Source: Pseudomonadota bacterium (GTDB taxonomy: Bacteria; Pseudomonadota; Alphaproteobacteria; SHVZ01). Taken from it: a DNA stretch of 64,000 nucleotides. Position numbers and translations under genes: made by a program. Under the pieces are notes generated by a model. The model made no database searches, was not told where the DNA came from, and saw only the letters and a list, made by a program, of their open reading frames with translations. Location of the stretch: contig JACQAG010000042.1 of NCBI GenBank assembly GCA_016195085.1, forward strand, positions 62,001-126,000, given 5' to 3'. Positions 17,165 to 25,602 of the stretch are shown here, in pieces. Position 1 is the first letter of the stretch. The number at the start of each line of letters is the position of its first letter.

Positions 17165-17958
17165 GTGGAAGGCGCGTTGTCGGACAAGTATGACGTCGTG
17201 GTGCTGGGCTCCGGCGCCGCCGGGCTGACCGCGGCCTTGATTGCGGCGATCGACGGGCTTCGTCCGATCGTCATCGAGAAGTCGCCCTGGATCGGAGGGA
17301 CGACGGCGATCTCGGCGGGTTCTGTTTGGGTGCCGGGGACGCATCTGGCACCAGGGGCGGAGGCCAGCCCCGAAGACGCAAGTCGCTACCTCGACGCAAT
17401 CGTCGGGAATCATTCTCCGGACGCGCTGAGGCGGGCATTCCTCTCGCAGGGTCCCAGGGCAATCCGGCTGCTCGAGGACGTGACGCACGTCACGTTCCGA
17501 CCTTACGCGTACCATCCCGACTACTATCCGGACGCCCCAGGGGCGACGCTGCGCGGGCGGGTGCTGGAGCCGGTCCCATTCGACGGACGCGTGCTCGGTC
17601 GGGATTTCGCGCGCCTGCGGCCGCCGCTTCGCGAGTTCATGCTCTTCGGAGGCATGATGGTCGATGCCTGGGGCCGATCGGAGCGCCGCCTTATTGCGCG
17701 ATCCGCGTCTATCCCGGAGACATCGGCGCCAGTCTCGGCCTCATCACCGACGCGAACGCGCGCGTCCTCAATGAATCGGGCGCCCCGATCGAGGGCCTCT
17801 ATGCGTGCGGAAACGACATGAGCTCGGTGATGGGGGGCACCTATCCGGCGCCTGGCGTGACGCTCGGTCCGGCGATCACGTTTGGCTTCATCGCGGCGCG
17901 CGAGGCAACGCGGCTGATCCGGTCGACTGCGTCCGACGAGTGCACCGGGCTGGGCTGA
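17165..17958 (+). pseudogene. FAD-dependent dehydrogenase remnant (fumarate reductase/ketosteroid dehydrogenase family) with a central deletion
   Basis: The N-terminal part (from GTG 17165) is a clear flavoprotein start: VVVLGSGAAGLTAAL, IVIEKSPWIGGTTAISAG and LREFMLFGGMMVDAWG. At about 17660-17690 the reading shifts into another frame, where the C-terminal end of the same family follows: CAIRVYPGDIGASLGLITD, EGLYACGNDMSSVMGGTYP and GVTLGPAITFGFIAAREA, to TGA 17956-17958. Family members are usually above 500 residues, so roughly half of the gene has been lost and the ends joined out of frame. It cannot make a working enzyme. Confidence 0.85.
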
Positions 17959-18010
17959 CTCGATATCCCCCGGGCCGGATCGCCGGCGGGGCAAAGGATT
18001 CCCCCTCGGA

Positions 18011-18040
18011 TTGACATGTACGAACTGTTTCGTACATCAT
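18011..18040 (+). promoter_or_regulatory. Promoter with operator copy 3, before the second TRAP binding protein
   Basis: TTGACA at 18011-18016 and CATCAT at 18035-18040 flank the perfect palindrome ATGTACGAA-CTGT-TTCGTACAT (18016-18037). Bases 18011-18041 are the same as in copy 2, and parts of the leader (CAACGAAG, TTGCGGACCGGCA) are also shared. Confidence 0.88.
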
Positions 18041-18100
18041 TTCGAGCAACGAAGTCCGCTGGCCATTGCGGACCGGCACACGGGGGTAAGGGAGGATACG

Positions 18101-19093
18101 ATGGGATCTCTGCTGAATCGTCGCGCCGTGCTCATGGGCGCTACCGGCCTACTGGCCGCGGCGGCAGCGCCGAGGGCCGGGGCCGCCGACAAGATCGTGC
18201 TCAAGCATGCCGATACCATCTCCGAGCAGGACCTTCGGGCACGGTCCCTGAACGAGATCTTCGCCAAAGAAATCGGCCCTGAATTCGAGTTCCAGGGCTA
18301 CTTCAACGCGAGCCTGTTCAAGCAGGGCACCGAGCTGGTCGCCATGCAGCGCGGCAATCTCGAGCTGGCCAATCTGGCGCCCCAGGATATGGCCAATCAG
18401 GTACCGGCGTGGAGCCTTATGACCGCGGCCTATCTGTTTCGCGATCCCGAGCACCTGAAGCGGGTGTTCAAGAGCGATGTCGGCAAGGAGTTCCTCGACA
18501 TCGCCGACAAGCAGCTCGGCGTCCGCGTTCTGGCGGCACCCTATAACGGCACCCGCCACATCAACTTGAAGCCGAAAAAGCGCATCAGCACGCCTGATGA
18601 TCTGGCGGGGATCAAATTGCGCATGCCCGGCGGCGAGACTTGGCAGTTCATGGGCAAAGCGCTCGGCGCCAATCCGACCCCGATGGCCTTCACCGAGGTC
18701 TATACCGCCCTCCAGACCGGCGCCATCGACGCCCAGGACAATCCGTTGCCGGCCGACAAGCTGATGAAGTTCTACGAGGTCACCTCGCAGATCGTGCTCA
18801 CCAGCCACCAGGTCGGCTACAACCTGTTTTCGATCTCGAACAAGATGTGGACGACCTTGTCGGCCGAACAGAAGGCCCGCATTCAAGCCGCCGCCGACAA
18901 GGCCACCGACTGGAGCACCGAGCAGATCAAGAAGGAAGAGGGCGAGCTGGCCGCCTTCTTCAAGAGCCAAGGCCTCGAGGTCTATACCCCCGACGTCGCC
19001 GCGTTCCGCGCCCGCGCGCAAAAGATGTATCTCGAATCCGATCTGTCCAAAGACTGGCCCAAGGGCGCGCTCGATCGCATCAACGCCCTGTAG
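18101..19093 (+). CDS. TRAP transporter substrate-binding protein, DctP family (copy 2)
   Basis: A 330-residue paralogue of the protein at 13.7 kb; for instance FKQGTELVAMQRGNLELANL matches FKQGAELVAMQRDNLEMCNL. The signal has twin Arg (LNRRAVLMGATG) and ends at AGAA. Core motifs are AGIKLRMPGGETWQFMGKAL and YTALQTGAIDAQDNP. GGAGG lies ahead of the ATG. No membrane subunits follow, so it may use the DctQM at 14.8-16.6 kb or be an orphan. It carries its own copy of the TetR operator. Confidence 0.92.
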   Translation: MGSLLNRRAVLMGATGLLAAAAAPRAGAADKIVLKHADTISEQDLRARSLNEIFAKEIGPEFEFQGYFNASLFKQGTELVAMQRGNLELANLAPQDMANQVPAWSLMTAAYLFRDPEHLKRVFKSDVGKEFLDIADKQLGVRVLAAPYNGTRHINLKPKKRISTPDDLAGIKLRMPGGETWQFMGKALGANPTPMAFTEVYTALQTGAIDAQDNPLPADKLMKFYEVTSQIVLTSHQVGYNLFSISNKMWTTLSAEQKARIQAAADKATDWSTEQIKKEEGELAAFFKSQGLEVYTPDVAAFRARAQKMYLESDLSKDWPKGALDRINAL

Positions 19094-19185
19094 CTGCTCG
19101 AGCGTGCGAAGGGCGGTCGCATTCTGCTAAAGGTGTCGGGGGACTGCACTCCGCTACGTCGAAGCCTGAACGAGGACGCCGCACC

Positions 19186-19450
19186 ATGGCCGGACCCGCA
19201 CGCATCGCCGTCGTCGGCACCGGCCTGATCGGCCGCGAGCATGTGGCGCGGATTCAAGCCGAGCCGAATGCGGCGCTCGTCGCCATCGTCGATCCCGCGC
19301 CGGGCGCCAAGGAGCTGGCCGCCGCTGAGGGCGTTCCGTGGCTCGACCATCTCGATTCCATGCTGACCGAGGTCAAGCCCGACGGCGTGGTGATCGCCAC
19401 ACCCAACCGGCTGCACGTGCCTTGTGCCATGGCCTGCATCCGGGCGGCGG
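19186..19450 (+). pseudogene. Gfo/Idh/MocA oxidoreductase, 5' fragment only
   Basis: An ATG at 19186 opens a typical Rossmann start: IAVVGTGLIGREHVARI, then VVIATPNRLHVPCAMACI. The homology stops at about 19450, exactly where the convergent aldo/keto reductase ends. Intact members have about 330-400 residues and continue with a GKHVLxEKP-type motif, which is absent. Only about 88 codons remain, so this is a truncated relic. Confidence 0.8.
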
Positions 19451-20317
19451 TCAGATCCCGAAGATGGAGGCGAGCCCGGTGCGCTGGCTCAAGGCCGCCA
19501 TGGTCTCGTTGGACGGCTTCACCACCGGTTCCGCCGCCGCCTTCAGGATCGACGGCAAGAGGGCCACGTCGCCCGCCGACAACAGGAACACGCCGGGACG
19601 GCTCAACACCCAATGGACGGCGGGGCGGATGTCGTCCATCGCCTCCAAGGGTTGATACCAGGTGTTGCGGTCGCGTTTGATTCCCGCCGCCCAGGGACCC
19701 CTGGCGACACCCTTGATCGTCTGCACCGCCAGATTGCGCTCACCGGCGAGCTGGACCGTCCGCTCGAAATCCGGCGCATAGGTCTGGTGCTGGGCGGCGA
19801 ACCAGTTCCAGGGCAGCAGGATCGAGTCGAAGTCGAAGCGCTCCAGGCTGCGGCGATGCATGGCCGCCACCGTCCAGCCATGGCCGGTGACGCCGATATG
19901 CTTGACCAATCCCTGATCGCGCGCCTCGATGCAGGCCTCCAAGGCACCCTTCGGCCCTAGCGCCCGCTCCCATTCGTCGGGGTGGAAGAGCGCATGCAGC
20001 TGGATGAGATCGATGCGGTCGGTCCTCAGCCGCTCGAGCGAACGGCGGATACTGTCCCGCGCGCCTTGGTAGTCCCGCTCCCCGGTCTTGGTGGCGAGGA
20101 AGAAGCGATCCCGGTGCCGGCCCATCCAGGGCCCGATGCGGAGCTCGGAATCGCCGTAGCTGGCCGCGGTATCGATGTGATTGACGTCATGCTCGATCAG
20201 GAGATCGAGCACCCGGTCGGCCACATCCTGGTCCACCTTTCCCAGCGCCGCGGCGCCGAAGATGACCGCCGAGCTGCTATGGCCGGTGCGGCCGAAAACC
20301 CGCTTTTCGATCGCCAT
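19451..20317 (-). CDS. Aldo/keto reductase
   Basis: An NADPH-dependent oxidoreductase of 288 residues with a TIM barrel. Motifs are [16 protein letters not shown] (catalytic Asp and Tyr), ATKTGERD with the Lys, and [11 protein letters not shown] with the His position. The start [12 protein letters not shown] is preceded by GGAGG six bases ahead; another ATG lies one codon upstream and a further 28 codons are open. The substrate is unknown. It ends on the Gfo/Idh/MocA fragment and is divergent from larC. Confidence 0.9.
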   Translation of the reverse strand: MAIEKRVFGRTGHSSSAVIFGAAALGKVDQDVADRVLDLLIEHDVNHIDTAASYGDSELRIGPWMGRHRDRFFLATKTGERDYQGARDSIRRSLERLRTDRIDLIQLHALFHPDEWERALGPKGALEACIEARDQGLVKHIGVTGHGWTVAAMHRRSLERFDFDSILLPWNWFAAQHQTYAPDFERTVQLAGERNLAVQTIKGVARGPWAAGIKRDRNTWYQPLEAMDDIRPAVHWVLSRPGVFLLSAGDVALLPSILKAAAEPVVKPSNETMAALSQRTGLASIFGI

Positions 20318-20444
20318 CATCGCCCTCCGGGCCTGGGTTCTTTGCGAGGCTGCGGAACCGAGGAATGCATAGGCAAGCTCCGCCTGGCGAGTATGATGTA
20401 GCACTCACCTCTCTGGATGGAAACCGGCGAAGGCCAAGGCAAGC

Positions 20445-21692
20445 ATGGGCCTGCATATCCACCTCGATCCCGTGGGCGGCATCGCCGGCGACATGTTCGC
20501 GGCCGCGATGCTGAATGCCCTGCCGGAGCATCGCCAGACGCTGATGGAGGCGCTGGCCGGCCTGGCGCTGCCCCAGGGTGTGGCGGCAAGGCTGGTCACC
20601 TTCGACGACGGCACGCTCTCAGGCGCCCGCTTCGAGGTGACGCTGCCGGATTCCGCCGCCGCGCACGCTCATGACCACGGCCCCAATCATGACCACGCAC
20701 ACACGCATCGTCCCTTCCGCGACATTCGCCGTTTCCTCGAGAGCTCAACGCTTCCCGCCGCAATCCGCCAGCGCGCGCTCCTGATCTTCCAAGTCCTGGC
20801 GGAAGCCGAGGCAAAAGTGCATGGGCTTGCCGTCGACGACGTCGCCTTCCACGAGATCGGCGCCTGGGACTCGATTGTGGACATCGCCGCCGCCGCCTTC
20901 CTCATCGAGCGGGCCGGCGCCGGCACTTGGTCGCTCGCACCCCTGCCGATCGGCTCCGGCCGGGTGCAGACCCGGCATGGCGAGCTGCCGGTGCCGCCGC
21001 CGGCCGTGGCCTTGCTGCTCCAGGGCTTCGCCGTGTTCGATGACGGCCGCCCGGGCGAGCGGGTGACGCCGACGGGCGCCGCCATCCTTCGGCATCTGGC
21101 GCCGGCGCCCCGGTTGCCGCACGGCATCTTCCGCCATGAGCGCGTCGGCTACGGCTTCGGCACCAAGCGGTTCCAGGGGATCAGCAACGTGCTTCGCGTG
21201 CTGGTGCTGGACGAGACGGCCGGCCACGCGCCCGATCAGGAGATCGGCGTTCTCAGCTTCGAGGTGGACGACCAGACGCCGGAAGATCTCGCGATCGGCC
21301 TCGATCGCCTGCGCGGCTTTCCGGGCGTGCTCGACGTGCTGCAGGCGCCCGCCTTCGGCAAGAAGGGGCGGCTGGTCGCCTCTATCCGGGTGCTGGCCGA
21401 GGCCGCTTCGCTCGATGCGGTCGCCGAGCGCTGCTTCGCCGAGACGACGACAATCGGGGTCAGGCTGGAGCGGGTCAGGCGACGGGCGCTCGAACGCGAG
21501 ACTGCGTCGGTCGGCGACGGGGAGGGCAGATCGATCCGGGTCAAGCGCGCCAAGCGCCCAGGCGGAGGGGTCACCGCCAAGGCGGAGATGGATGACATCG
21601 CCGCCACCTCCGGCGACCATAGCGACCGCGTGGGGCGACGCCGGCGCATCGAGCGGGTGGCGCTGGCCCGGGAGGAGGACCGGGATGCCTGA
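20445..21692 (+). CDS. larC: Nickel insertion protein LarC (nickel-pincer cofactor synthesis)
   Basis: LarC inserts nickel into the pincer nucleotide cofactor of lactate racemase, using CTP. The protein of 415 residues begins with the family signature HLDPVGGIAGDMFAAAML and has a His-rich loop, HAHDHGPNHDHAHTH, likely for nickel. Further marks are AFHEIGAWDSIVDIAAAAF and RVTPTGAAILRHL. It is read as one frame, without the frameshift that splits larC in Lactobacillus. It heads the larC-larE-larB-larA operon and overlaps larE by eight bases. Confidence 0.93.
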   Translation: MGLHIHLDPVGGIAGDMFAAAMLNALPEHRQTLMEALAGLALPQGVAARLVTFDDGTLSGARFEVTLPDSAAAHAHDHGPNHDHAHTHRPFRDIRRFLESSTLPAAIRQRALLIFQVLAEAEAKVHGLAVDDVAFHEIGAWDSIVDIAAAAFLIERAGAGTWSLAPLPIGSGRVQTRHGELPVPPPAVALLLQGFAVFDDGRPGERVTPTGAAILRHLAPAPRLPHGIFRHERVGYGFGTKRFQGISNVLRVLVLDETAGHAPDQEIGVLSFEVDDQTPEDLAIGLDRLRGFPGVLDVLQAPAFGKKGRLVASIRVLAEAASLDAVAERCFAETTTIGVRLERVRRRALERETASVGDGEGRSIRVKRAKRPGGGVTAKAEMDDIAATSGDHSDRVGRRRRIERVALAREEDRDA

Positions 21693-22512
21693 GGCGGCTC
21701 GACGGACAGCGGCGTTAGAGACGCTGTTGGAGCACCTCGCTCCGGTCGCGGTCGCCGTCAGCGGCGGCGTCGACAGCACGACCTTGGCCGCCCTTGCCCA
21801 TCGCCGGCTCGGCCGGCGCGCCACGATGATGCATGCGGTCTCGCCGGCGGTGCCCCCGGAAGCGACCGAACGCGTGCGGGCGCTGGCTCTGAGCGAGGGC
21901 TGGCACCTGGAGGTCCTCGATGCCGGCGAATTCGCCGATCCGCGCTACCGCGCCAATCCCGCCGACCGCTGCTTCTATTGCAAGACCAATCTCTATGGCG
22001 GCATTGCGGCGGCGACCGACGCCGTCATTCTCTCCGGCACCAATCAGGACGATCTCGCCGATTGGCGCCCCGGCCTCAAGGCGGCCGTCGAGCATGGCGT
22101 GCGCCATCCCTATGTCGAGATCGGTATCGACAAGGCGGGCGTGCGCGCCATCGCCCGGCATCTTGAGCTCGGCCCGATCGCCGAGCTGCCGGCCTCGCCC
22201 TGTCTTTCCAGCCGGATCGAGACCGGAATCGCCATCGACCCGGAGGAGCTGGCGCTGGTGCACGCGGTGGAGAGGTTCGTTGCCGCACGGCTCGGCGCCG
22301 CGACCGTGCGCTGCCGTCTGCGCCGCTCCGGTCTGGTGATCGAGCTCGACCAAACGAGCCTCGAGAGCTTGCCGACGGCCGAGCGCGAGACCCTCGCAGC
22401 CGCGGTCGGCGCGATCGCCCGCGCCCGCGGCGGCGACCGCCCCGTGGGCTTCAAGGCCTATCGCATGGGCAGCGCCTTCTTGCGGCCGTCTCCCGCCCCG
22501 ATCGGCCGATGA
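21685..22512 (+). CDS. larE: Pyridinium dinucleotide sulfurtransferase LarE
   Basis: LarE adds sulfur to the carboxylated pyridinium intermediate of the nickel-pincer cofactor. The 275-residue protein has the ATP-binding PP-loop AVSGGVDSTTL at about 24-34. Three Cys sit at positions of interest: C96 and C99 in DRCFYCK and C173 in ASPCLSSR. In known LarE proteins the Cys near PCLSSR either donates its sulfur or, with two more Cys, holds an Fe-S cluster; the visible trio would allow the second type (inference). The ATG lies within the end of larC, with GGAGG ahead. Confidence 0.9.
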   Translation: MPEAARRTAALETLLEHLAPVAVAVSGGVDSTTLAALAHRRLGRRATMMHAVSPAVPPEATERVRALALSEGWHLEVLDAGEFADPRYRANPADRCFYCKTNLYGGIAAATDAVILSGTNQDDLADWRPGLKAAVEHGVRHPYVEIGIDKAGVRAIARHLELGPIAELPASPCLSSRIETGIAIDPEELALVHAVERFVAARLGAATVRCRLRRSGLVIELDQTSLESLPTAERETLAAAVGAIARARGGDRPVGFKAYRMGSAFLRPSPAPIGR

Positions 22513-22525
22513 CCGAACCCAACTC

Positions 22526-23203
22526 ATGACCGAGACCGGCATCAACCTCGATTTCGATCGCACCAGCCGCCTCGGCTTCGATGAGGCGATGTTCTGCTCG
22601 GGCAAGACTGTGGGCCAGATCGCTGCCATCCTCGAGCGCGTGGCCGAGCGTGGCGGCAGCATGCTCTTGACCCGGCTCGAGCCGGCGGTCTTCGCCCTGC
22701 TGCCGGAGGAGACGCGCCGGCACCTCGACTACGAGGCGCTGTCGGGCACGGCTTATTTCGGTCCGGTGGCGCCGCTCGGCAAGATCGGTCAGGTCGCCGT
22801 GGTCGGCGCCGGCACGTCGGACATGGCCGTCTGCCGCGAGGTGGTCCGCACCCTGTTCTATCACGGCGTCAAGGCGAGCGAGGTCTATGACGTCGGTGTC
22901 GCCGGGCTGTGGCGGCTCCTGGAGCGCGTGCCGGAGATCGTCCGTCACCCCGTGGTGATCGCGGTCGCCGGCATGGATGCGGCCTTGGTCAGCGTGCTGG
23001 GCGGGCTGGTGCCGGGCCTGGTCATCGCCGTTCCCACCTCATCGGGCTACGGCGTTGCCAATCGCGGCGAAACCGCGCTTCATGCCGCCTTGGCGAGCTG
23101 CGCGCCCGGCGTGCCGGTCGTTAATATCGACAATGGCTATGGTGCTGCCTGCGCGGCGCTTCGGGCACTTCGTGCCGCCGATTGGGCGAGGAGTGAGGGT
23201 TGA
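22526..23203 (+). CDS. larB: Pyridinium-3,5-biscarboxylic acid mononucleotide synthase LarB
   Basis: LarB carboxylates and hydrolyses nicotinic acid adenine dinucleotide, the first step of the cofactor route. The 225 residues include a PurE-like (AIR carboxylase) domain with VVGAGTSDMAVCREV, VIAVAGMDAALVSVLGG and VPTSSGYGVANRGETAL. It follows larE by 13 bases and its stop overlaps the larA start (TGATG). Confidence 0.93.
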   Translation: MTETGINLDFDRTSRLGFDEAMFCSGKTVGQIAAILERVAERGGSMLLTRLEPAVFALLPEETRRHLDYEALSGTAYFGPVAPLGKIGQVAVVGAGTSDMAVCREVVRTLFYHGVKASEVYDVGVAGLWRLLERVPEIVRHPVVIAVAGMDAALVSVLGGLVPGLVIAVPTSSGYGVANRGETALHAALASCAPGVPVVNIDNGYGAACAALRALRAADWARSEG

Positions 23204-24507
23204 TGGGCGCCAAGATCGAGATCGCCTTCGGTCGCACGCAGCTCGCCGTCGCCTTGCCGGCGAACTCGGACGTGCATGTCATTCGCAAGCGGCAATTGCC
23301 GAGGTTGCCCGATCCCGAAGCCGCCATCCGCGGCGCGCTCGATCGGCCGATCGGTGCGAGGCCATTGAAGGCGCTCGCCGCCGGCCGCAGCAGCGCCTGC
23401 ATCCTCATCTGCGACATCACCCGCCCCGTCCCCAATCACCTGTTCCTCAGGCCGATGATCGAGGATCTCACGTCTTCCGGCATTCCGGCCGCCGGCATCA
23501 CCGTCCTGGTGGCAACCGGATTGCACCGTCCGAACGAGGGGGCGGAGCTGGAGGAGCTGGTCGGCGATCCCTGGGTCATGAAGACCGTCCAGGTGGTGAA
23601 CCACGACGCCCGCGACGATGGCGCGCATGTGGATTTCGGCACCACGTCCAAGCGCAAGACGCCGGTCAAGATCGACCGCCGCTTCGCGCTGGCCGATCTC
23701 CGCATCGCCACCGGTCTGGTCGAGCCGCACTTCATGGCGGGCTGGTCCGGCGGCCGCAAGGTGGTCGCCCCCGGCGTGGCGCACCACACCACCATCCGCA
23801 CCTTCCATTCCGCGCGCTTCATGGAAGACCCGCTGGCGATCCAGTGCAATCTCGTGGGCAACCCCTTGCATGAGGAGCAGCTCGAGATCATGGGCATGCT
23901 GGGGGAGATCTACGCGCTCAATGCCGTGATCGACGAAGAGCGGAACCTCGCCTTCGTCTCCTTCGGCGAGATCATCGAAAGCCACCTCTCCGCCGTCGCC
24001 TTCGTCGAGAAAGCGACCCGCATCCCGATCGACCGCCGGTTCGGCACCGTACTGACCTCGGCCGCGGGCTATCCCTTGGATAAGACCTATTACCAGACGG
24101 TCAAGGGCATGGTGACGCCGCTCGACATTCTCTCGCCCGGCGGCACCCTCATCATCGCCTCGGAATGCTCGGAAGGCTTCGGCTCGGATGAGTTCCGCGA
24201 AGCGCAGAAGCGCCTGGTCGAGCTCGGACCGGACCGCTTCCTGGCCACCTTGACGGCGAAGTCGCTGGCCGACATCGACGAGTGGCAGACCGAGATGCAG
24301 CTGAAGCCGATGCGCCGCGGCCGCATCCAGCTCTACACCGCCGGGCTCGGCCCCCAGGAGCTGTCGATCACCGGGGTGGAGACGATCCAATCGCTCGAAA
24401 GCGCAATCAGCGCCAGCATCGAGCGCAGCGGCGATCCCGGCGTGGCCGTCATTCCCGAAGGCCCCTATGTGGTGCCGGTCTATGCCGGGGCGGCGGCGGC
24501 CGAGTAG
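23203..24507 (+). CDS. larA: Nickel-dependent lactate racemase-family enzyme LarA
   Basis: A 434-residue enzyme that uses the nickel-pincer cofactor to racemise or epimerise 2-hydroxy acids. Expected active-site residues are present: H108 in ATGLHRPNEG, H176 in LVEPHFMAGW, K186 in SGGRKVVAPG (the cofactor-binding Lys) and H202 in RTFHSARF. The first part holds ICDITRPVPNHLFL. Its ATG overlaps the larB stop, so the four lar genes form one operon. LarA homologues differ in substrate; lactate is possible, another hydroxy acid equally so. Confidence 0.92.
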   Translation: MGAKIEIAFGRTQLAVALPANSDVHVIRKRQLPRLPDPEAAIRGALDRPIGARPLKALAAGRSSACILICDITRPVPNHLFLRPMIEDLTSSGIPAAGITVLVATGLHRPNEGAELEELVGDPWVMKTVQVVNHDARDDGAHVDFGTTSKRKTPVKIDRRFALADLRIATGLVEPHFMAGWSGGRKVVAPGVAHHTTIRTFHSARFMEDPLAIQCNLVGNPLHEEQLEIMGMLGEIYALNAVIDEERNLAFVSFGEIIESHLSAVAFVEKATRIPIDRRFGTVLTSAAGYPLDKTYYQTVKGMVTPLDILSPGGTLIIASECSEGFGSDEFREAQKRLVELGPDRFLATLTAKSLADIDEWQTEMQLKPMRRGRIQLYTAGLGPQELSITGVETIQSLESAISASIERSGDPGVAVIPEGPYVVPVYAGAAAAE

Positions 24508-24533
24508 GGCGTAAACGCGTAAGCGGGCACTGG

Positions 24534-24567
24534 CCAACCTGGCCGCCAATGACCGCTTCCAGGTTGG
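24534..24567 (+). terminator. Inverted repeat after larA, possible transcript end
   Basis: CCAACCTGG (24534-24542) and CCAGGTTGG (24559-24567) form a 9-bp stem with a 16-base loop, 27 bases after larA. No T-run follows, so it may be an mRNA 3' end structure rather than an intrinsic terminator. The rest of 24508-24775 shows no gene. Confidence 0.4.
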
Positions 24568-24775
24568 AAGCGACCTTCATTCATGCGTCTCGCAATGTCG
24601 CTGAAGTGCCACGAACGGACACTGCACCAAGGTCGGCAGCTCGCAGTCGCAAGTTGCCGTCCGCCAGAGCAGAGATTTGTAGCACAACCTGGTGGAGCGC
24701 ATCCCCCTCACTTTGCCCCACTCACGTGCCAGGTACGAAAATCTGGCGGCGATTCAGAGACTCGCGTCACAAAAT

Positions 24776-25477
24776 CTAGTCGGGGCTATCCGCGATGCCT
24801 TGTAGTTGAGTCTCGTCCAGGAGCGTGATGTTTCCGTCGGCAATAGAAATAAGCTGGCTCTTTTGCCAGGCGGCGAGCTGCTTGTTGACACTCTCCCGGG
24901 AGAAGCCAACGAGATTCGCGAGTTCTCGCTGGGAGAGCTTATGCTTGAGCGTGACGCCCTTCTTGTGTCGGTCACCACCCGCAGCGAGGCTCAACAGCTT
25001 TTTCGCCAGCCGCGATGCGAGGTTCAGGAAAAGCAGATCCTCCACCTGCTCGGTCGTACGCCGAAGGCGGTCGCAGAGCACTGCCATCAAACGCAATGCA
25101 ATCTCGGCATTCTGCTTCAGAAATGGGACGAACTCGCGCCGATCGATGACGAGGAGCTCGCAGTTCGTCATAGCTACTGCGTCAGCGGACCGCTCTCTGC
25201 CGTCCAAGAGCGCAATCTCGCCGAAGACCTCGCCCTGATCGATAATGTTGAGAGTCACCTCACGCCCATCGACGCCGGGCGCCCGAATTTGAACTCGCCC
25301 CTTGAGCACCGCCAAGAGACCGCGCCCGGGTGATCCCTTAAGAAAGATCGTCTCGCGGGCCCGATGGGTTTCGATGCGAGCAAAACTCAGAACCCTGTCG
25401 AGCTCAGCGCTCGAAAGGCCACCAAAGAGCCCGTGAGATTCGAGAATATGACGATGGTCCTTGGCAGTACCAGTCAT
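24776..25477 (-). CDS. Crp/Fnr-family transcriptional regulator
   Basis: A 233-residue regulator. The N-terminal cyclic-nucleotide-binding fold covers about 12-130 (GEVFGEIALLDGRERSADAVA). The C-terminal winged helix-turn-helix contains LSQRELANLVGFSRESVNKQL. The N-terminus lacks the Cys cluster of true Fnr. GExALLDGxxRSA resembles the cAMP phosphate cassette of Crp-like proteins, which fits the class III cyclase gene 1 kb away (inference). An inverted repeat, TTGCC-N6-GGCAA, lies 20-35 bases upstream of its start and could be an autoregulatory site. Confidence 0.92.
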   Translation of the reverse strand: MTGTAKDHRHILESHGLFGGLSSAELDRVLSFARIETHRARETIFLKGSPGRGLLAVLKGRVQIRAPGVDGREVTLNIIDQGEVFGEIALLDGRERSADAVAMTNCELLVIDRREFVPFLKQNAEIALRLMAVLCDRLRRTTEQVEDLLFLNLASRLAKKLLSLAAGGDRHKKGVTLKHKLSQRELANLVGFSRESVNKQLAAWQKSQLISIADGNITLLDETQLQGIADSPD

Positions 25478-25602
25478 GCCAAGGATCTACCTCAAGATTG
25501 CCCCTTCCGGCAAATCTGGGGGATCTCGACGACGACTTGCGCACGCCGTCAAGGATTGGATTCGGGCCTTAGCGTAGGCCTCGCTGACGCTTTCCCACGA
25601 GG

